The position numbers and the translations under genes were made by a program. DNA of 64,000 nucleotides from Tenacibaculum sp. MAR_2009_124. Lineage in GTDB: Bacteria; Bacteroidota; Bacteroidia; Flavobacteriales; Flavobacteriaceae. A model generated the notes under the pieces. That model ran no database searches. It had not been told where the DNA came from and worked only from the letters and a program-made list of their open reading frames with translations. How positions within the stretch are numbered: position 1 is the first letter of the stretch; each line of letters starts with the position of its first letter. Below are positions 24,735 through 33,935 of the stretch, piece by piece. The stretch spans positions 186,001 to 250,000 of the forward strand of contig NZ_FNSF01000008.1 in assembly GCF_900105455.1 (NCBI RefSeq). The letters are read 5' to 3'.

Positions 24735-24944
24735 ATGAAAATAATTTGGAGCGAAGTAGAAATTCAAAAATTAAAAGATCTACAAAACGATTCTAGATTT
24801 CATCCTTATACATGTGATCGAAAACATGATGAATGTGAAGTTAAACAAACGCCAAGAGATATTCATAAAGATGGTGTTTTAATCCCAACAAAAAAGGGTT
24901 AGATATGTCCTTGTGGTAATTATACACAGGAATTGTGTTATTAA
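24735..24944 (+). pseudogene. zinc-ribbon-like small protein interrupted by TAG
   Basis: ATG 24735 reads 55 codons (MKIIWSEVEIQKL... FHPYTCDRKHDECE...DGVLIPTKKG) to TAG at 24900-24902. The same frame continues ICPCGNYTQELCY to TAA 24942-24944. Small phage proteins of this style read VL(V/I)PT..GW(I/V)C..C.Y.Q, i.e. a Trp stands where TAG is found, and a single TGG-to-TAG change explains it. The second Cys pair needed for metal binding lies beyond the TAG. Either the gene is inactivated, or the TAG is read through. TAG is used as the normal stop by neighbours, so general reassignment is unlikely. Confidence 0.55.
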
Positions 24945-24971
24945 CTATTTTTTAATTTGTAAACTTTTCAA

Positions 24972-24979
24972 TACATTTG
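24972..24979 (+). promoter_or_regulatory. promoter -7 element with early-type leader
   Basis: TACATTTG followed by TTAAACAACAATAACAAAA, a leader nearly identical to that of the early promoter at 1327. No clear -33 element at the ideal spacing. Drives the 334-residue HTH gene. Confidence 0.5.
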
Positions 24980-25001
24980 TTAAACAACAATAACAAAAAA
25001 A

Positions 25002-26006
25002 ATGAATACAGTTGACATTTTAAAAGAAATAATTAATCTATCTGGATTGTCTGCTAACGAAATATCTAGTAAAACAGGAATTCAAAAATCACGATTTTCT
25101 CAATGGGTAAGTGAATCAAGAATACCTAAACTAGACATCCTCCATAAGATTGCTAAAGATTTAGGTTATTCCATCAATATGAACATAACTAAAAATGGTG
25201 AAAAAGAATTAAAATTAACGTATGATGAAAACGACAATTTATTTCTTTACAACGATGACCACTTCTTTTTAAACGGATCATTACCACACATAAAAAAAAG
25301 GCTTGAAGGTGGTTTCCTGTTGGATATTAAAAAAAATAAAACAACGATTTTTACATCCAACAATAATAATCTTCATGACTTTATTAATTCTGAGTTAAGT
25401 ATTGAAAACTATGTAGAAGGAAATTTAAACACGGGAAGCAGAAAATTTGCTAAGTTCTTTGGAAGTAGAATTCTTTTTAATCAAAAAGAATACCTCTCTT
25501 TCATTAATATGCTTGAAATATTCAAAGGACATTACTTTAAGAAATTAGAGGAATTCAAAGAGTTTTATGGTATCGTAGGTTTCGAAAGAATAGATAATCA
25601 AAGTAGCTATTTTCTTATATGCTATATTCCTGAATTCGAATGGAATTTGATTAAAAGCCTATCACGTTATTATGACCTCGATAGTCCTAATAATGATTTC
25701 TTCAAATTTAACCACATAGAACATTCGCCGAATATAATGATATACAATCCTGAAAATAGTTTGACGGCAGAAAATACATTCAGTGTTGAATTCAAAAAAT
25801 TAAAACAAGAAGGAAGTTTAATTCATATTGGGTGGAGGCTTGAAATTGATAACGGGAGAAATGTAGAATATATCAAGAAAGGTACTTTTCTAAACGCTAA
25901 ACAAACTAAAGATTTTATTATTCAAAAATTGATCCCAAAAGCTAAAGACATGTTCAATGAAGGTAAATTCAATAATAAAAAATCTATTTTCAACTTTTTT
26001 GATTAA
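25002..26006 (+). CDS. HTH (XRE-type) protein with large unknown C-terminal domain
   Basis: 334 residues. Residues about 5-60 are an XRE-type HTH (ILKEIINLSGLSANEISSKTG, then SRFSQWVSESRIPKLDILHKIAKDLGY). The remaining 270 residues form an unrecognised alpha/beta domain with many aromatic residues. It is monocistronic, has its own promoter sharing the early-operon leader, and converges on the muzzle gene with only 5 bases between stops. It could be a second regulator, an antirepressor or an abortive-infection protein; the sequence does not decide. Confidence 0.55.
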   Translation: MNTVDILKEIINLSGLSANEISSKTGIQKSRFSQWVSESRIPKLDILHKIAKDLGYSINMNITKNGEKELKLTYDENDNLFLYNDDHFFLNGSLPHIKKRLEGGFLLDIKKNKTTIFTSNNNNLHDFINSELSIENYVEGNLNTGSRKFAKFFGSRILFNQKEYLSFINMLEIFKGHYFKKLEEFKEFYGIVGFERIDNQSSYFLICYIPEFEWNLIKSLSRYYDLDSPNNDFFKFNHIEHSPNIMIYNPENSLTAENTFSVEFKKLKQEGSLIHIGWRLEIDNGRNVEYIKKGTFLNAKQTKDFIIQKLIPKAKDMFNEGKFNNKKSIFNFFD

Positions 26007-26011
26007 AAAAA

Positions 26012-29000
26012 CTATTTAATAAAAGAAGGCACCACTTCTGAGCTAATTGCAAATAATTCATTTGCTTCATTTGAAGAGTCATATAATTCTATTTCCATGT
26101 AATAACCTCTAATTTCACCACCTTCTATTCTACTATTTTTCTTTGTAAAATAGAACTTATTTAAATCTATAGATTCATAAAAATCTACAGAAACAATATT
26201 TGAATCAACATCTAAAACTTGCCCCAGAACTATAATATTTTCGTTATCATCTATCAAACAAAGATCATCACCAATACTTACACTTGATGGTACAGCATGA
26301 AAGCTCAATTTATTGTTATATACTTCAATTGGACTGCCAAGTCCTTGAGTGTTTCCATGAAGGTTCTGCAAATCTTCATTTTTAAAGAAATGCGCGTACC
26401 AACGAGATTCTATTTTATTAAAATCGGAAGCCTTTAAATGCCCTTTTGAGAGATTAGATTTTACCTTAACATTCCAACTATTTGAAGCATCCAACACCAT
26501 TGTTTTAAAAATGCTATCTGCATTGGAAAAATCATTCAATATCGTTGTTACTTTTGATTCATACTGAACACCGTAAAAATTATTATATCCATTCCCTGAA
26601 CTATTTTGTTCCCATAATTGACCATTTTTAAATGTATAGAAACTATTATTCATTCTTAAAACCCAATCTGGTAAAAATGAATGAAAAGAAGTAAATCCTT
26701 TTATCTTTTCATCAAAGGTTAAGGTGTGATTTTTTAAACATAGAGTTAATTGTCCATAGTACGGATCATATCCACACAAATTAATTGAATTCCGATTGGT
26801 TTTAAAATAATCTCTAAACCAATCAGTCATTCCCCTATTAGATATAATTTCTATACCACTTTGTCCTTTTCTTAAAACGATACCTCTTTTCGAATCTACC
26901 CAATATCTGTAATTGCCATAAGAAACCAAACTTTCAGGATTATTACTAATTCCGAATTCTCCTGCATAAGCTTTGACTGCTCCCAATATATTATCACTCT
27001 TTGCTAAATTAGAACTCCCATCTTCGGAATAGATTAAGGATTTACCATAAAACACCTTATGAACTTTATCTTCTTGCCATACGTCTAAATCGGTGTTATA
27101 AGCCATAATTATCTGAATCCCCCCATACTTATCATCTAAATCTTTAAAGTTTAATGTAGATAGGTTAAATTCATTCAAACCGTTATAATTTAAACTTTGG
27201 TCATACGGTTTACTATACGTTAATCCAGAAACTTTAATATTCTCACGATAATCCTCTATTGGTGCCGACGGCCTAGTTTTAATTGATAATTCTTTCGCGT
27301 TAAACTGGTCTTTTATTTTGTAGCTCTCGAAACCATTCCCCCAGGTAAAACAATTATAAAAAGGAAGTTTTAAAACTGCTGGTAAATTTATCGTTTGTGA
27401 TGTGTCCGAATTGTCGAAGCCAAAGTGCAAGTCTTGCTCTATTTTATAGGTCCTCCCTATTTCGTAAAATATATCTGAATTTTCTTCTACCGGATCTGTT
27501 TCGAATATTACCCTGTTATTAAACTGTTTGATTTCAATACTAAACTTTATTCTTACCGAATCCTCACCGCCATTCTTCTCAAAACCTAATGAAGCAATTA
27601 ATAAGTTCATTGTTCCCGAAACTCCATCAGAACTAATATCTACATAAACTTCGGGGTCTTTAATTCCATGCCAACCAACATTCCCTCTTCTAAAAGAAAC
27701 TCTTATTGAGTCAATACCTTTTTCAGCAAACTTTGCATCGATATCGTCACCATAAAACCATTCTTCCAAATTAGAATACTTCTTAGTTGAAATAAAATGA
27801 AAATGGATATATTGATTTTTGTTATTATACTCGTCGTAAATAATATCAATAATCGCTCCTGTTTCAATTGTATCTCCTTCAATGCCTTTGTAAACGGCCA
27901 TACCTTTACCTGACCAATCATGATTAACTGTATGATAAGATTTACCTCGAACAATCCATTGATCTCCGTAAGTGTGTCCTGTATCATTCTGAAATTTTAC
28001 TGATAATCCATCAATCATGGGAATTTCCACATTAACCTGAATATCTTGTTCTGGAACCACAGTGGTATTATCGTACTCCACTATGAATTTGTCTTTGGTT
28101 GTTACTCCATCCCCTTCAGAAGTTATTTGAACATAAAAGCTCTTATCCCTATCTCCAGAGTAATTACCTATTACGGTTGCATCATTGAGTGAACTATTCC
28201 CATAAAATATTGCTGGCTGCAAAACGTTTACATTATTTTTAACGGGGTGGTATGAACGTGTACTCCATTCAAAACCATTGAAATAATAACGAGCCAAATC
28301 TTCCAAGTCTAAACTAAATCTTTCAGGTTTAATCTTCATGTATAAACCAGACAATTGCTTAAACTCGTTGGAACCAGAAGTGTCTAAAAAGTTTTTATCC
28401 TGAGATACTACTTCGAGTACTTTAACCTTTACAATGTCATCTAATATTTTTCTTGTATCAGATTTTACATTAAGATACTGTCCTTCGATAATAGCATCTT
28501 TTTGATTTCCTTCGAGCTTCACCCATACATAACCGTTATCTTCGTAAAAAATATTAGGAACAATCGTATGATATCCTATTTTATTTTGTTTGATATAGAC
28601 TCGATAGTATTTAGCGAAATAGGGTGCTTTGTTCTTAATTTTTAACACCAAACTGTTTTTATCAGTGCTATTTGAATGCTCAATATAAGTTGTGTTATTC
28701 TCACTAACTAAAGGTGTAGTTTGCCTTCCGTAACTATCAAGATATGCGATAGCAACTTCATAATCTCTATTTGTTTTGCAGCTCTCACTTGCATCAGAAA
28801 CAGGAACATTTTCTTGATTCAATTCCAAATCAATATAAATTTCTTCTCCGTTATCGTTAACTAAATTATAGTTCTCGGTATAATTCGCGAAAACAAGTGT
28901 ATTATTAATTAATTCTAATGCTTTCGCTCTTAATGGCACTGCATCAAACAATCGATATAACTCTTCTTCAGGAAGGTTTCTTACAATTTTATTATTAGAA

Positions 29001-29881
29001 AAGGAAATTTTGTAATCGGTATCATCCAGCCAACCTTTATTCTTTTTATTAAAGTTATCAATTACATAAGGAATATTCTTTCCACATTCGATAAATACCA
29101 CTTCAATAGCCTTAACATTTTTGCTTCCTGAATTAAATTCTATCTCCACCTCATTAAATGAGTTAATCATACTTTTATTGGTGGAAGTATAATAATCGAA
29201 TTCGAAAGACTTAGGTTTAAACCCTATTTCACTATAAGGTGATAACGCACTATATTCACCATCAAGATAAATGTATCTATATGAAAATCTTAAAAACTTT
29301 TCCTCTAAGTTATTTTCCTTACTTCCATTTGATCTTAAATTAATTTCTGGGCTATTAATTGGCGGTCTTTTAATTAAAATAATATCATCTAAATCAAATC
29401 CATTTTCATCATAAGTTTTTGCCCTTTCAATGTTAATTAACAATGGTTGATTATAATTATCTGTTATTAAAAGATACTTGGAATTGTTATCCGTGTCTAT
29501 TAATATCCTTGATGAATTTATAAGATACTCTTCATTGAAATTTAATACATTGTGATTTCTAGTATCCTTTAATACGAATTGAGTAGTTTGAGTTAAAATG
29601 TTATATTCTATGATAAAAGATCCAAGTGAACTTTTAACAAACCAATATAAGGTTTCATTAAATTCATCTGACACTCCACCTATAGTATGCATATTATCCC
29701 CAAGGTTTAAATTTGTAAGTTGTTTATTACTTAAACTCTTTTCAATGGCTCCTGCGTCACTTCCCTCACTATTAATAATTCGAACATTTAAAGAATCTCT
29801 TAATTCGCCTTTTTTTAATAGTCGTTCATCTACATTTTTATTTAAACGTGACTGAACAAAATTATTCGATATTCTTGGCAT
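26012..29881 (-). CDS. crAss-like muzzle/tail stabilisation protein
   Basis: 1289 residues. The N-terminus NKNVDERLLKKGELRDSLNV...SEGSDAGAIEK matches the conserved opening of crAss-like 'stabilisation' (muzzle, gp44-type) proteins as I know them (a DERLLPxGEYRDALN-like motif). The rest is beta-rich with many aromatic and Asn/Asp residues, as expected for a tail-hub barrel. It follows directly (2 bases) after a ring protein gene. Length agrees with the family (about 1300-1400). It would form the tail nozzle through which DNA and cargo proteins leave. Confidence 0.72.
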   Translation of the reverse strand: MPRISNNFVQSRLNKNVDERLLKKGELRDSLNVRIINSEGSDAGAIEKSLSNKQLTNLNLGDNMHTIGGVSDEFNETLYWFVKSSLGSFIIEYNILTQTTQFVLKDTRNHNVLNFNEEYLINSSRILIDTDNNSKYLLITDNYNQPLLINIERAKTYDENGFDLDDIILIKRPPINSPEINLRSNGSKENNLEEKFLRFSYRYIYLDGEYSALSPYSEIGFKPKSFEFDYYTSTNKSMINSFNEVEIEFNSGSKNVKAIEVVFIECGKNIPYVIDNFNKKNKGWLDDTDYKISFSNNKIVRNLPEEELYRLFDAVPLRAKALELINNTLVFANYTENYNLVNDNGEEIYIDLELNQENVPVSDASESCKTNRDYEVAIAYLDSYGRQTTPLVSENNTTYIEHSNSTDKNSLVLKIKNKAPYFAKYYRVYIKQNKIGYHTIVPNIFYEDNGYVWVKLEGNQKDAIIEGQYLNVKSDTRKILDDIVKVKVLEVVSQDKNFLDTSGSNEFKQLSGLYMKIKPERFSLDLEDLARYYFNGFEWSTRSYHPVKNNVNVLQPAIFYGNSSLNDATVIGNYSGDRDKSFYVQITSEGDGVTTKDKFIVEYDNTTVVPEQDIQVNVEIPMIDGLSVKFQNDTGHTYGDQWIVRGKSYHTVNHDWSGKGMAVYKGIEGDTIETGAIIDIIYDEYNNKNQYIHFHFISTKKYSNLEEWFYGDDIDAKFAEKGIDSIRVSFRRGNVGWHGIKDPEVYVDISSDGVSGTMNLLIASLGFEKNGGEDSVRIKFSIEIKQFNNRVIFETDPVEENSDIFYEIGRTYKIEQDLHFGFDNSDTSQTINLPAVLKLPFYNCFTWGNGFESYKIKDQFNAKELSIKTRPSAPIEDYRENIKVSGLTYSKPYDQSLNYNGLNEFNLSTLNFKDLDDKYGGIQIIMAYNTDLDVWQEDKVHKVFYGKSLIYSEDGSSNLAKSDNILGAVKAYAGEFGISNNPESLVSYGNYRYWVDSKRGIVLRKGQSGIEIISNRGMTDWFRDYFKTNRNSINLCGYDPYYGQLTLCLKNHTLTFDEKIKGFTSFHSFLPDWVLRMNNSFYTFKNGQLWEQNSSGNGYNNFYGVQYESKVTTILNDFSNADSIFKTMVLDASNSWNVKVKSNLSKGHLKASDFNKIESRWYAHFFKNEDLQNLHGNTQGLGSPIEVYNNKLSFHAVPSSVSIGDDLCLIDDNENIIVLGQVLDVDSNIVSVDFYESIDLNKFYFTKKNSRIEGGEIRGYYMEIELYDSSNEANELFAISSEVVPSFIK

Positions 29882-29883
29882 AC

Positions 29884-30705
29884 TTAATAATTTGAGTTTC
29901 TTGCTTTCCTAGCGATTTCAAGTAAGTTAAACTTGGCTCTTTTTATTTTTGCTTTGTGCAGGCTTGATTTAAGTTTATTTGAAGCTCTTCTTTTCTCTGA
30001 TTGAGATACATTCCTTTTAAACTGGATGAGATCATTATATACCCAATCAATTAATACTGGTAACACTTCTTTGTGAACTTTAATATCTTCCTCTCCATAA
30101 GTATCATAAGCTAAACCATCAGAAAAATATTCCAATACAATTGGCTCATCGAGCAAATTACTACTAAAGACAATTTCTTTACCAGTTATACTATACTCTC
30201 CATTTCGGCTATATTGCTTTGCATCGCCTCCGCAATGAAAAACATACCTCTTATATGGTATATTCTGGGCATTATAAGCATCTGCCTTTAATACATATCC
30301 ATCATGATCAAATAAGATTTCATGATTATGGTCTTGCAAATAAGCTACCGCTGTATGCATGTTATCGTTTTTATCTAAGGGAAATAGCCTATATGAATTA
30401 CTGAGACTATCATGAACTACAACACTTAACCTTGCAAATGAAACGAAGTCATGAGGCAATGTCACTCTAAGATTCTCAGGAACATCTATTTCCATTAACT
30501 TTACCTCATTTAAGTTGTTTAAGCTTAAATCAGAAATTCCAGCTTTTACCGATTTGAGTATTTGCGACCTTCGGGTATGCTTTAAAATACTATCATCGTC
30601 TAAAGAAATTCTTTCAAAATGTTGAACTACTTTTTGTATTGGAACATACTGGTAACTTCCATGTAAATCTTCGTCGTTATGATATTGAAATGGGGTTAGT
30701 TTCAT
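29884..30705 (-). CDS. crAss-like ring (tail-tube) protein
   Basis: 273 residues. ILKHTRRSQILKSVKAGISDLSL, followed by EIDVPENLRVTLPHDFVSFARLSVV, matches the start of crAss-like ring proteins, where 'VP..L...LP.DFV.Y..L' is a hallmark. The C-terminus is a basic helix (SEKRRASNKLKSSLHKAKIKRAK). Its start codon overlaps the stop of the preceding 228-residue gene by one base. A role as a tail-ring subunit below the portal is inferred from order and pattern. Confidence 0.65.
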   Translation of the reverse strand: MKLTPFQYHNDEDLHGSYQYVPIQKVVQHFERISLDDDSILKHTRRSQILKSVKAGISDLSLNNLNEVKLMEIDVPENLRVTLPHDFVSFARLSVVVHDSLSNSYRLFPLDKNDNMHTAVAYLQDHNHEILFDHDGYVLKADAYNAQNIPYKRYVFHCGGDAKQYSRNGEYSITGKEIVFSSNLLDEPIVLEYFSDGLAYDTYGEEDIKVHKEVLPVLIDWVYNDLIQFKRNVSQSEKRRASNKLKSSLHKAKIKRAKFNLLEIARKARNSNY

Positions 30706-31391
30706 TAGTTAGCAATTTCTTTGTTAAACATTTTTTGTTCCTCATTTTGAGTTATCACAGTTATGTCTTTGTCCTTAAGGTTTACACCTAATTTTTTAAG
30801 TATCCTAATGATCAATTCATACTTCTGTGATGCGTGAATATCTATATCTGAAAAATCATTTTTAGAAGGATCGAATAAAGCTGCTTCATTAAGTTCTCGA
30901 TACGTCCATTTAGCAAGTTTTGGTTCTCTCAAATATGACAGTTCAATAGTACTTTGAGGTTCTGGAAACACCTCTATTTTATTGCTACTTCTTAACCCTA
31001 TAGGATAGGTTTGATTAGCATCCTCTTTCGTCAATTGATATGATCTTCTATTCTTACAAAGTTCAACTTCGTTTGATCCAACATAAATAACATCGATATA
31101 TCTTAAGTTTCTTGGAAGTTCAATGCTATTATTCACCAAAGGTATAGATTCAGAATTCACATAGTATTGAATTCTTTCTCTTATTTTTTCAGTGGTATTT
31201 TCAGTCATTGTATTTACTAAACCTCGATTCTGCCTGTTTATTGATCTATTAACATCAAAAAACATTTCCTCATATAATTCATCTACGGAAGCATTAACCA
31301 ACCCATCAATTGTTTCAGGTTTTGCATTACCAATACTATCAGTATTTGACCACTGCTTGACGAGTCTATGAATTAAGTTTATCGAAACCAT
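30705..31391 (-). CDS. crAss-like ring / tail-tubular A-type protein
   Basis: 228 residues. INLIHRLVKQWSNTDSIGNAK, IELPRNLRYIDVIYVGSNEVEL and YPIGLRSSNKIEVFPEPQSTIELSYLREPKLAKW give the ring-protein signature (KI.V.P....I.L.YLR.P..P.W). Located between a head protein gene and the second ring gene, behind its own TATATTTG promoter and a terminator. Confidence 0.62.
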   Translation of the reverse strand: MVSINLIHRLVKQWSNTDSIGNAKPETIDGLVNASVDELYEEMFFDVNRSINRQNRGLVNTMTENTTEKIRERIQYYVNSESIPLVNNSIELPRNLRYIDVIYVGSNEVELCKNRRSYQLTKEDANQTYPIGLRSSNKIEVFPEPQSTIELSYLREPKLAKWTYRELNEAALFDPSKNDFSDIDIHASQKYELIIRILKKLGVNLKDKDITVITQNEEQKMFNKEIAN

Positions 31392-31406
31392 TTAATTAAA
31401 TTTAAA

Positions 31407-31414
31407 CAAATATA
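31407..31414 (-). promoter_or_regulatory. late promoter -7 element
   Basis: TATATTTG on the minus strand, 15 bases before the ATG at 31391. AAAAGAATAGATTTATGAT lies immediately upstream; AGAATAGA sequences also occur by the promoters at 21.6, 48.8 and 49.9 kb. Confidence 0.6.
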
Positions 31415-31452
31415 ATCATAAATCTATTCTTTTGTAACACTTATGTAATACT

Positions 31453-31484
31453 AAAAAAGGCCCTTTCAAAATGAAAGGACCTTT
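31453..31484 (-). terminator. rho-independent terminator after head gene
   Basis: On the minus strand GGTCCTTTCA / TGAAAGGGCC with a TTTTTT tail. It closes the transcript of the 325-residue head gene and separates it from the ring-protein promoter. Confidence 0.85.
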
Positions 31485-31520
31485 AAAACAATAAATCAAG
31501 GAATATTAAAAGAATCTCGT

Positions 31521-32498
31521 TTAACTTTCTTTTAATTTTTCTTTTATCCAATCTACCTTATTTGAAAAGGCATTAGGAACTTTTTTGCCAGTTTTCTCCA
31601 AATACTGCTCTCTAAGCTCTTCTATTTCGGTTTGTTCTTGAGTATCATTCGAAACTTTAGATTGCTTCTGAAGTTTCGCCAATTCTGCCCTTAACTCAGC
31701 ATTTTCCTTTTCTAACTTACTACTCTCTATACTTTCCTTTTGGTTTGAAATAACCAAGCTATCAATTTTTTGATTCAAAGAGTTCAATACTAACAAACTC
31801 TCTTCCGTATTTTGAGAAAGAAAATCTCCGAACTTAACCAAACCATTTTCGCCACGAGCTAAAGAAAGTATTTCACCTTGGGTAGTGTCGTTCCAAATTA
31901 CAGCTGTGCTTCCAATATTATCCTTTACGATATCCTTATTAAACGCCAAGGCTGCCAAGTATTTGCTTTGATAATCTTTTGATTCCAAAACTTTTTTTAG
32001 TTCAAATGGTTTTAACTTAGCATACTCACGCAATTCAAGTTCAGCCTTACTATCTGTCCATTGAATCGCATTAACACCGAATACAGCCAATGCAATAGCT
32101 TTTCTTTGATCATCAGAAGTTTCGTTGATAACAGCTAAAACTTCGTCTCTCTTTTTATGTTCGGTTAATTTTTTATTTACCTCTGCTTCCTCTGACCAAA
32201 CTTCATAGTACACCCCATACCATGGGTGTTTTTCTAAAATCTGATTAAGCAGCATATTCGACTCAGGAACTCTTTTCTCTCCATTTTCAAACCAAATAGA
32301 GGGAACAGCTCTATAATCTCCTTTCAGATCCTCTTCAAAAATTGAATTAGCCCCTGGAACATACTTAACCCTTCTTTGACCAACAGACTTAAGTTCATTA
32401 TATTCCTTCACAAACTTTTCCAAAGTCAGACCTCTAAGTGGGATTTGGAAACTTTTTGCTTTTTTAAATTCTTTTAATCTATATATTTTTTCTCCCAT
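31521..32498 (-). CDS. head-associated protein
   Basis: 325 residues. No enzyme motif. A coiled coil at about 240-285 (QKESIESSKLEKENAELRAE) is followed by a short C-terminal module LREQYLEKTGKKVPNAFSNK..WIKEKL, a pattern often appended to Bacteroidota phage virion proteins. It sits directly after the major capsid gene and before the ring genes, so a head-tail joining or decoration role is likely. Confidence 0.5.
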   Translation of the reverse strand: MGEKIYRLKEFKKAKSFQIPLRGLTLEKFVKEYNELKSVGQRRVKYVPGANSIFEEDLKGDYRAVPSIWFENGEKRVPESNMLLNQILEKHPWYGVYYEVWSEEAEVNKKLTEHKKRDEVLAVINETSDDQRKAIALAVFGVNAIQWTDSKAELELREYAKLKPFELKKVLESKDYQSKYLAALAFNKDIVKDNIGSTAVIWNDTTQGEILSLARGENGLVKFGDFLSQNTEESLLVLNSLNQKIDSLVISNQKESIESSKLEKENAELRAELAKLQKQSKVSNDTQEQTEIEELREQYLEKTGKKVPNAFSNKVDWIKEKLKES

Positions 32499-32512
32499 GA
32501 TAATACTTTATT

Positions 32513-32537
32513 AAAGGCAGTCATAATGACTGCCTTT
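32513..32537 (-). terminator. hairpin after major capsid gene
   Basis: AAAGGCAGTCA / TGACTGCCTTT, 11-bp perfect stem with 3-base loop and only a weak U-tract. Placed 8 bases after the capsid stop codon, it would protect or attenuate the abundant capsid mRNA while letting some transcription through. Confidence 0.7.
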
Positions 32538-32544
32538 CTTAAAT

Positions 32545-33918
32545 TTAATTTCCTAAATAAATTCCATTCCCTCTTCTGAATACAAAGAATTGATTTGCTC
32601 CGATAACCTGATTAGTCATTTCGGATTCAACGTGAATTTCCATAGTATCCCTTTTATGATCTGTTCCATAAGGGCCTCCAAAAATCTTCGTTTTTCGGTA
32701 TCTATTAATTCCATTCTTTTGACGATATCTGATTGTCAAATGAGGTCTTGAATATTGATCTCCTGACTCTAAAACATTCGCTTCCCCTAAAGGCATCATT
32801 AGAGATTGAACACTAGTATTTCGAAATTTTTGCGAACCTAATAATTCTGGTTCATCCAAGGTAGTTAGCTCTGAAGAATGGAAAGTAATACCATCTATAA
32901 AGACCTCCTTAAATCCAAGTTCTATAGCAGTTTCTTTACTGTTGTTAAACATTCCATAATTCCCACCATTTAAATAATTGGCATTAACTGATGCGAGCAT
33001 TCTTCTAAAGGCTGCGCTTTGTTTATGATCATGCCACCATGAATAAGCAGTAGCTCCTCCTTGCTGCTTAATTCTAAAAGCAATGTCAGAAAGCTCCTCA
33101 ATATCCTCTATTACACCATTACCTATATTCCCACCTTCTTCTATTTGCTGTACAATTCCTTTCATCCCTCTTGCATAACCAGCAACTGTTGCATCGGAGG
33201 CTTCATCTGAACGTCTATGTAACAGATGAGTTAACTCTTCTAAGTTCGCATGTGAATCAATTGTACGCTGAACCTCTGTTGTGTTCCATCCTTCTCCTTT
33301 TCCATAACCTGGTGTTTCATACCAAGTATGATGTGCCATATCTGACTCAGGAGTATCATAAAATTCCTTTATGATATGTGCGTAATTATACTTGAATTCA
33401 GGAGTATCTCTTCGTCCTTTTGTAAAATTACCTTCTCCTTTACCCCAACTATTAGAAAATTTCGAAATTGTTAAACCTCCATTAAATCCAAAAACCCCTG
33501 CTTGTTTATTCTTTCCTGTGAAAGATGTTTCTGAAGTAATTTGATCAACCACAGCCTGTCTTTCAATTGTTCCGTCGGAAATAATAATAATTTCACCTGA
33601 ACGTAAATTATGCTTTGAGGTTGTAGTAAAAGTACTATCAACTGGATTAAACATAACATCACGATGTGATTGATGTAATTCACCCAACTCCGCGTGTTGT
33701 ACTTGATCAGAAGCAAATGGAAGTAAACTCCCTGTTATAGCGCAGAAAGGTAGTAATTTCCCCTTTCCTCTTTGTAAGTGGATATCTTTCTTTACATCAG
33801 GATTATATACCATCCCATAAGTATATGCATCTATAAAATTAGCCGATGTTGCTAATTGACCTGAAGGAGACACTAAAGACGATTCTCCCGTTACTGTATT
33901 TTGTTTTAACTCTGCCAT
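32545..33918 (-). CDS. major capsid protein (crAss-like, HK97 fold expected)
   Basis: 457 residues. Begins MAELKQNTVTGESSLVSPSG. The region FKYNYAHIIKEFYDTPESDMAH, followed by a helical RRSDEASDATVAGYARGMKG, then QIEEGGNIGNG..EDIEELSDIAFRIK and a beta-rich C-terminus, resembles the crAss-like capsid protein in order and length (450-500). It lies directly downstream of a scaffold gene and upstream of a head-completion gene, the normal place of the capsid protein. Assignment by pattern and context. Confidence 0.72.
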   Translation of the reverse strand: MAELKQNTVTGESSLVSPSGQLATSANFIDAYTYGMVYNPDVKKDIHLQRGKGKLLPFCAITGSLLPFASDQVQHAELGELHQSHRDVMFNPVDSTFTTTSKHNLRSGEIIIISDGTIERQAVVDQITSETSFTGKNKQAGVFGFNGGLTISKFSNSWGKGEGNFTKGRRDTPEFKYNYAHIIKEFYDTPESDMAHHTWYETPGYGKGEGWNTTEVQRTIDSHANLEELTHLLHRRSDEASDATVAGYARGMKGIVQQIEEGGNIGNGVIEDIEELSDIAFRIKQQGGATAYSWWHDHKQSAAFRRMLASVNANYLNGGNYGMFNNSKETAIELGFKEVFIDGITFHSSELTTLDEPELLGSQKFRNTSVQSLMMPLGEANVLESGDQYSRPHLTIRYRQKNGINRYRKTKIFGGPYGTDHKRDTMEIHVESEMTNQVIGANQFFVFRRGNGIYLGN

Positions 33919-33935
33919 TTTTTTTAAAAAATTAA

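Noticed and set aside
9000..25000. Genome-wide TAG reassignment as in some crAss-like phages
   Set aside because: All large genes are intact with the standard code and many small genes end with TAG in tight operon junctions, so TAG works as a stop here. Only the case at 24900 merits testing.
27703..27987. Open frame on the minus strand inside the muzzle gene
   Set aside because: Lies wholly within the 1289-residue gene in another frame, with low-complexity isoleucine-rich product; a shadow frame.
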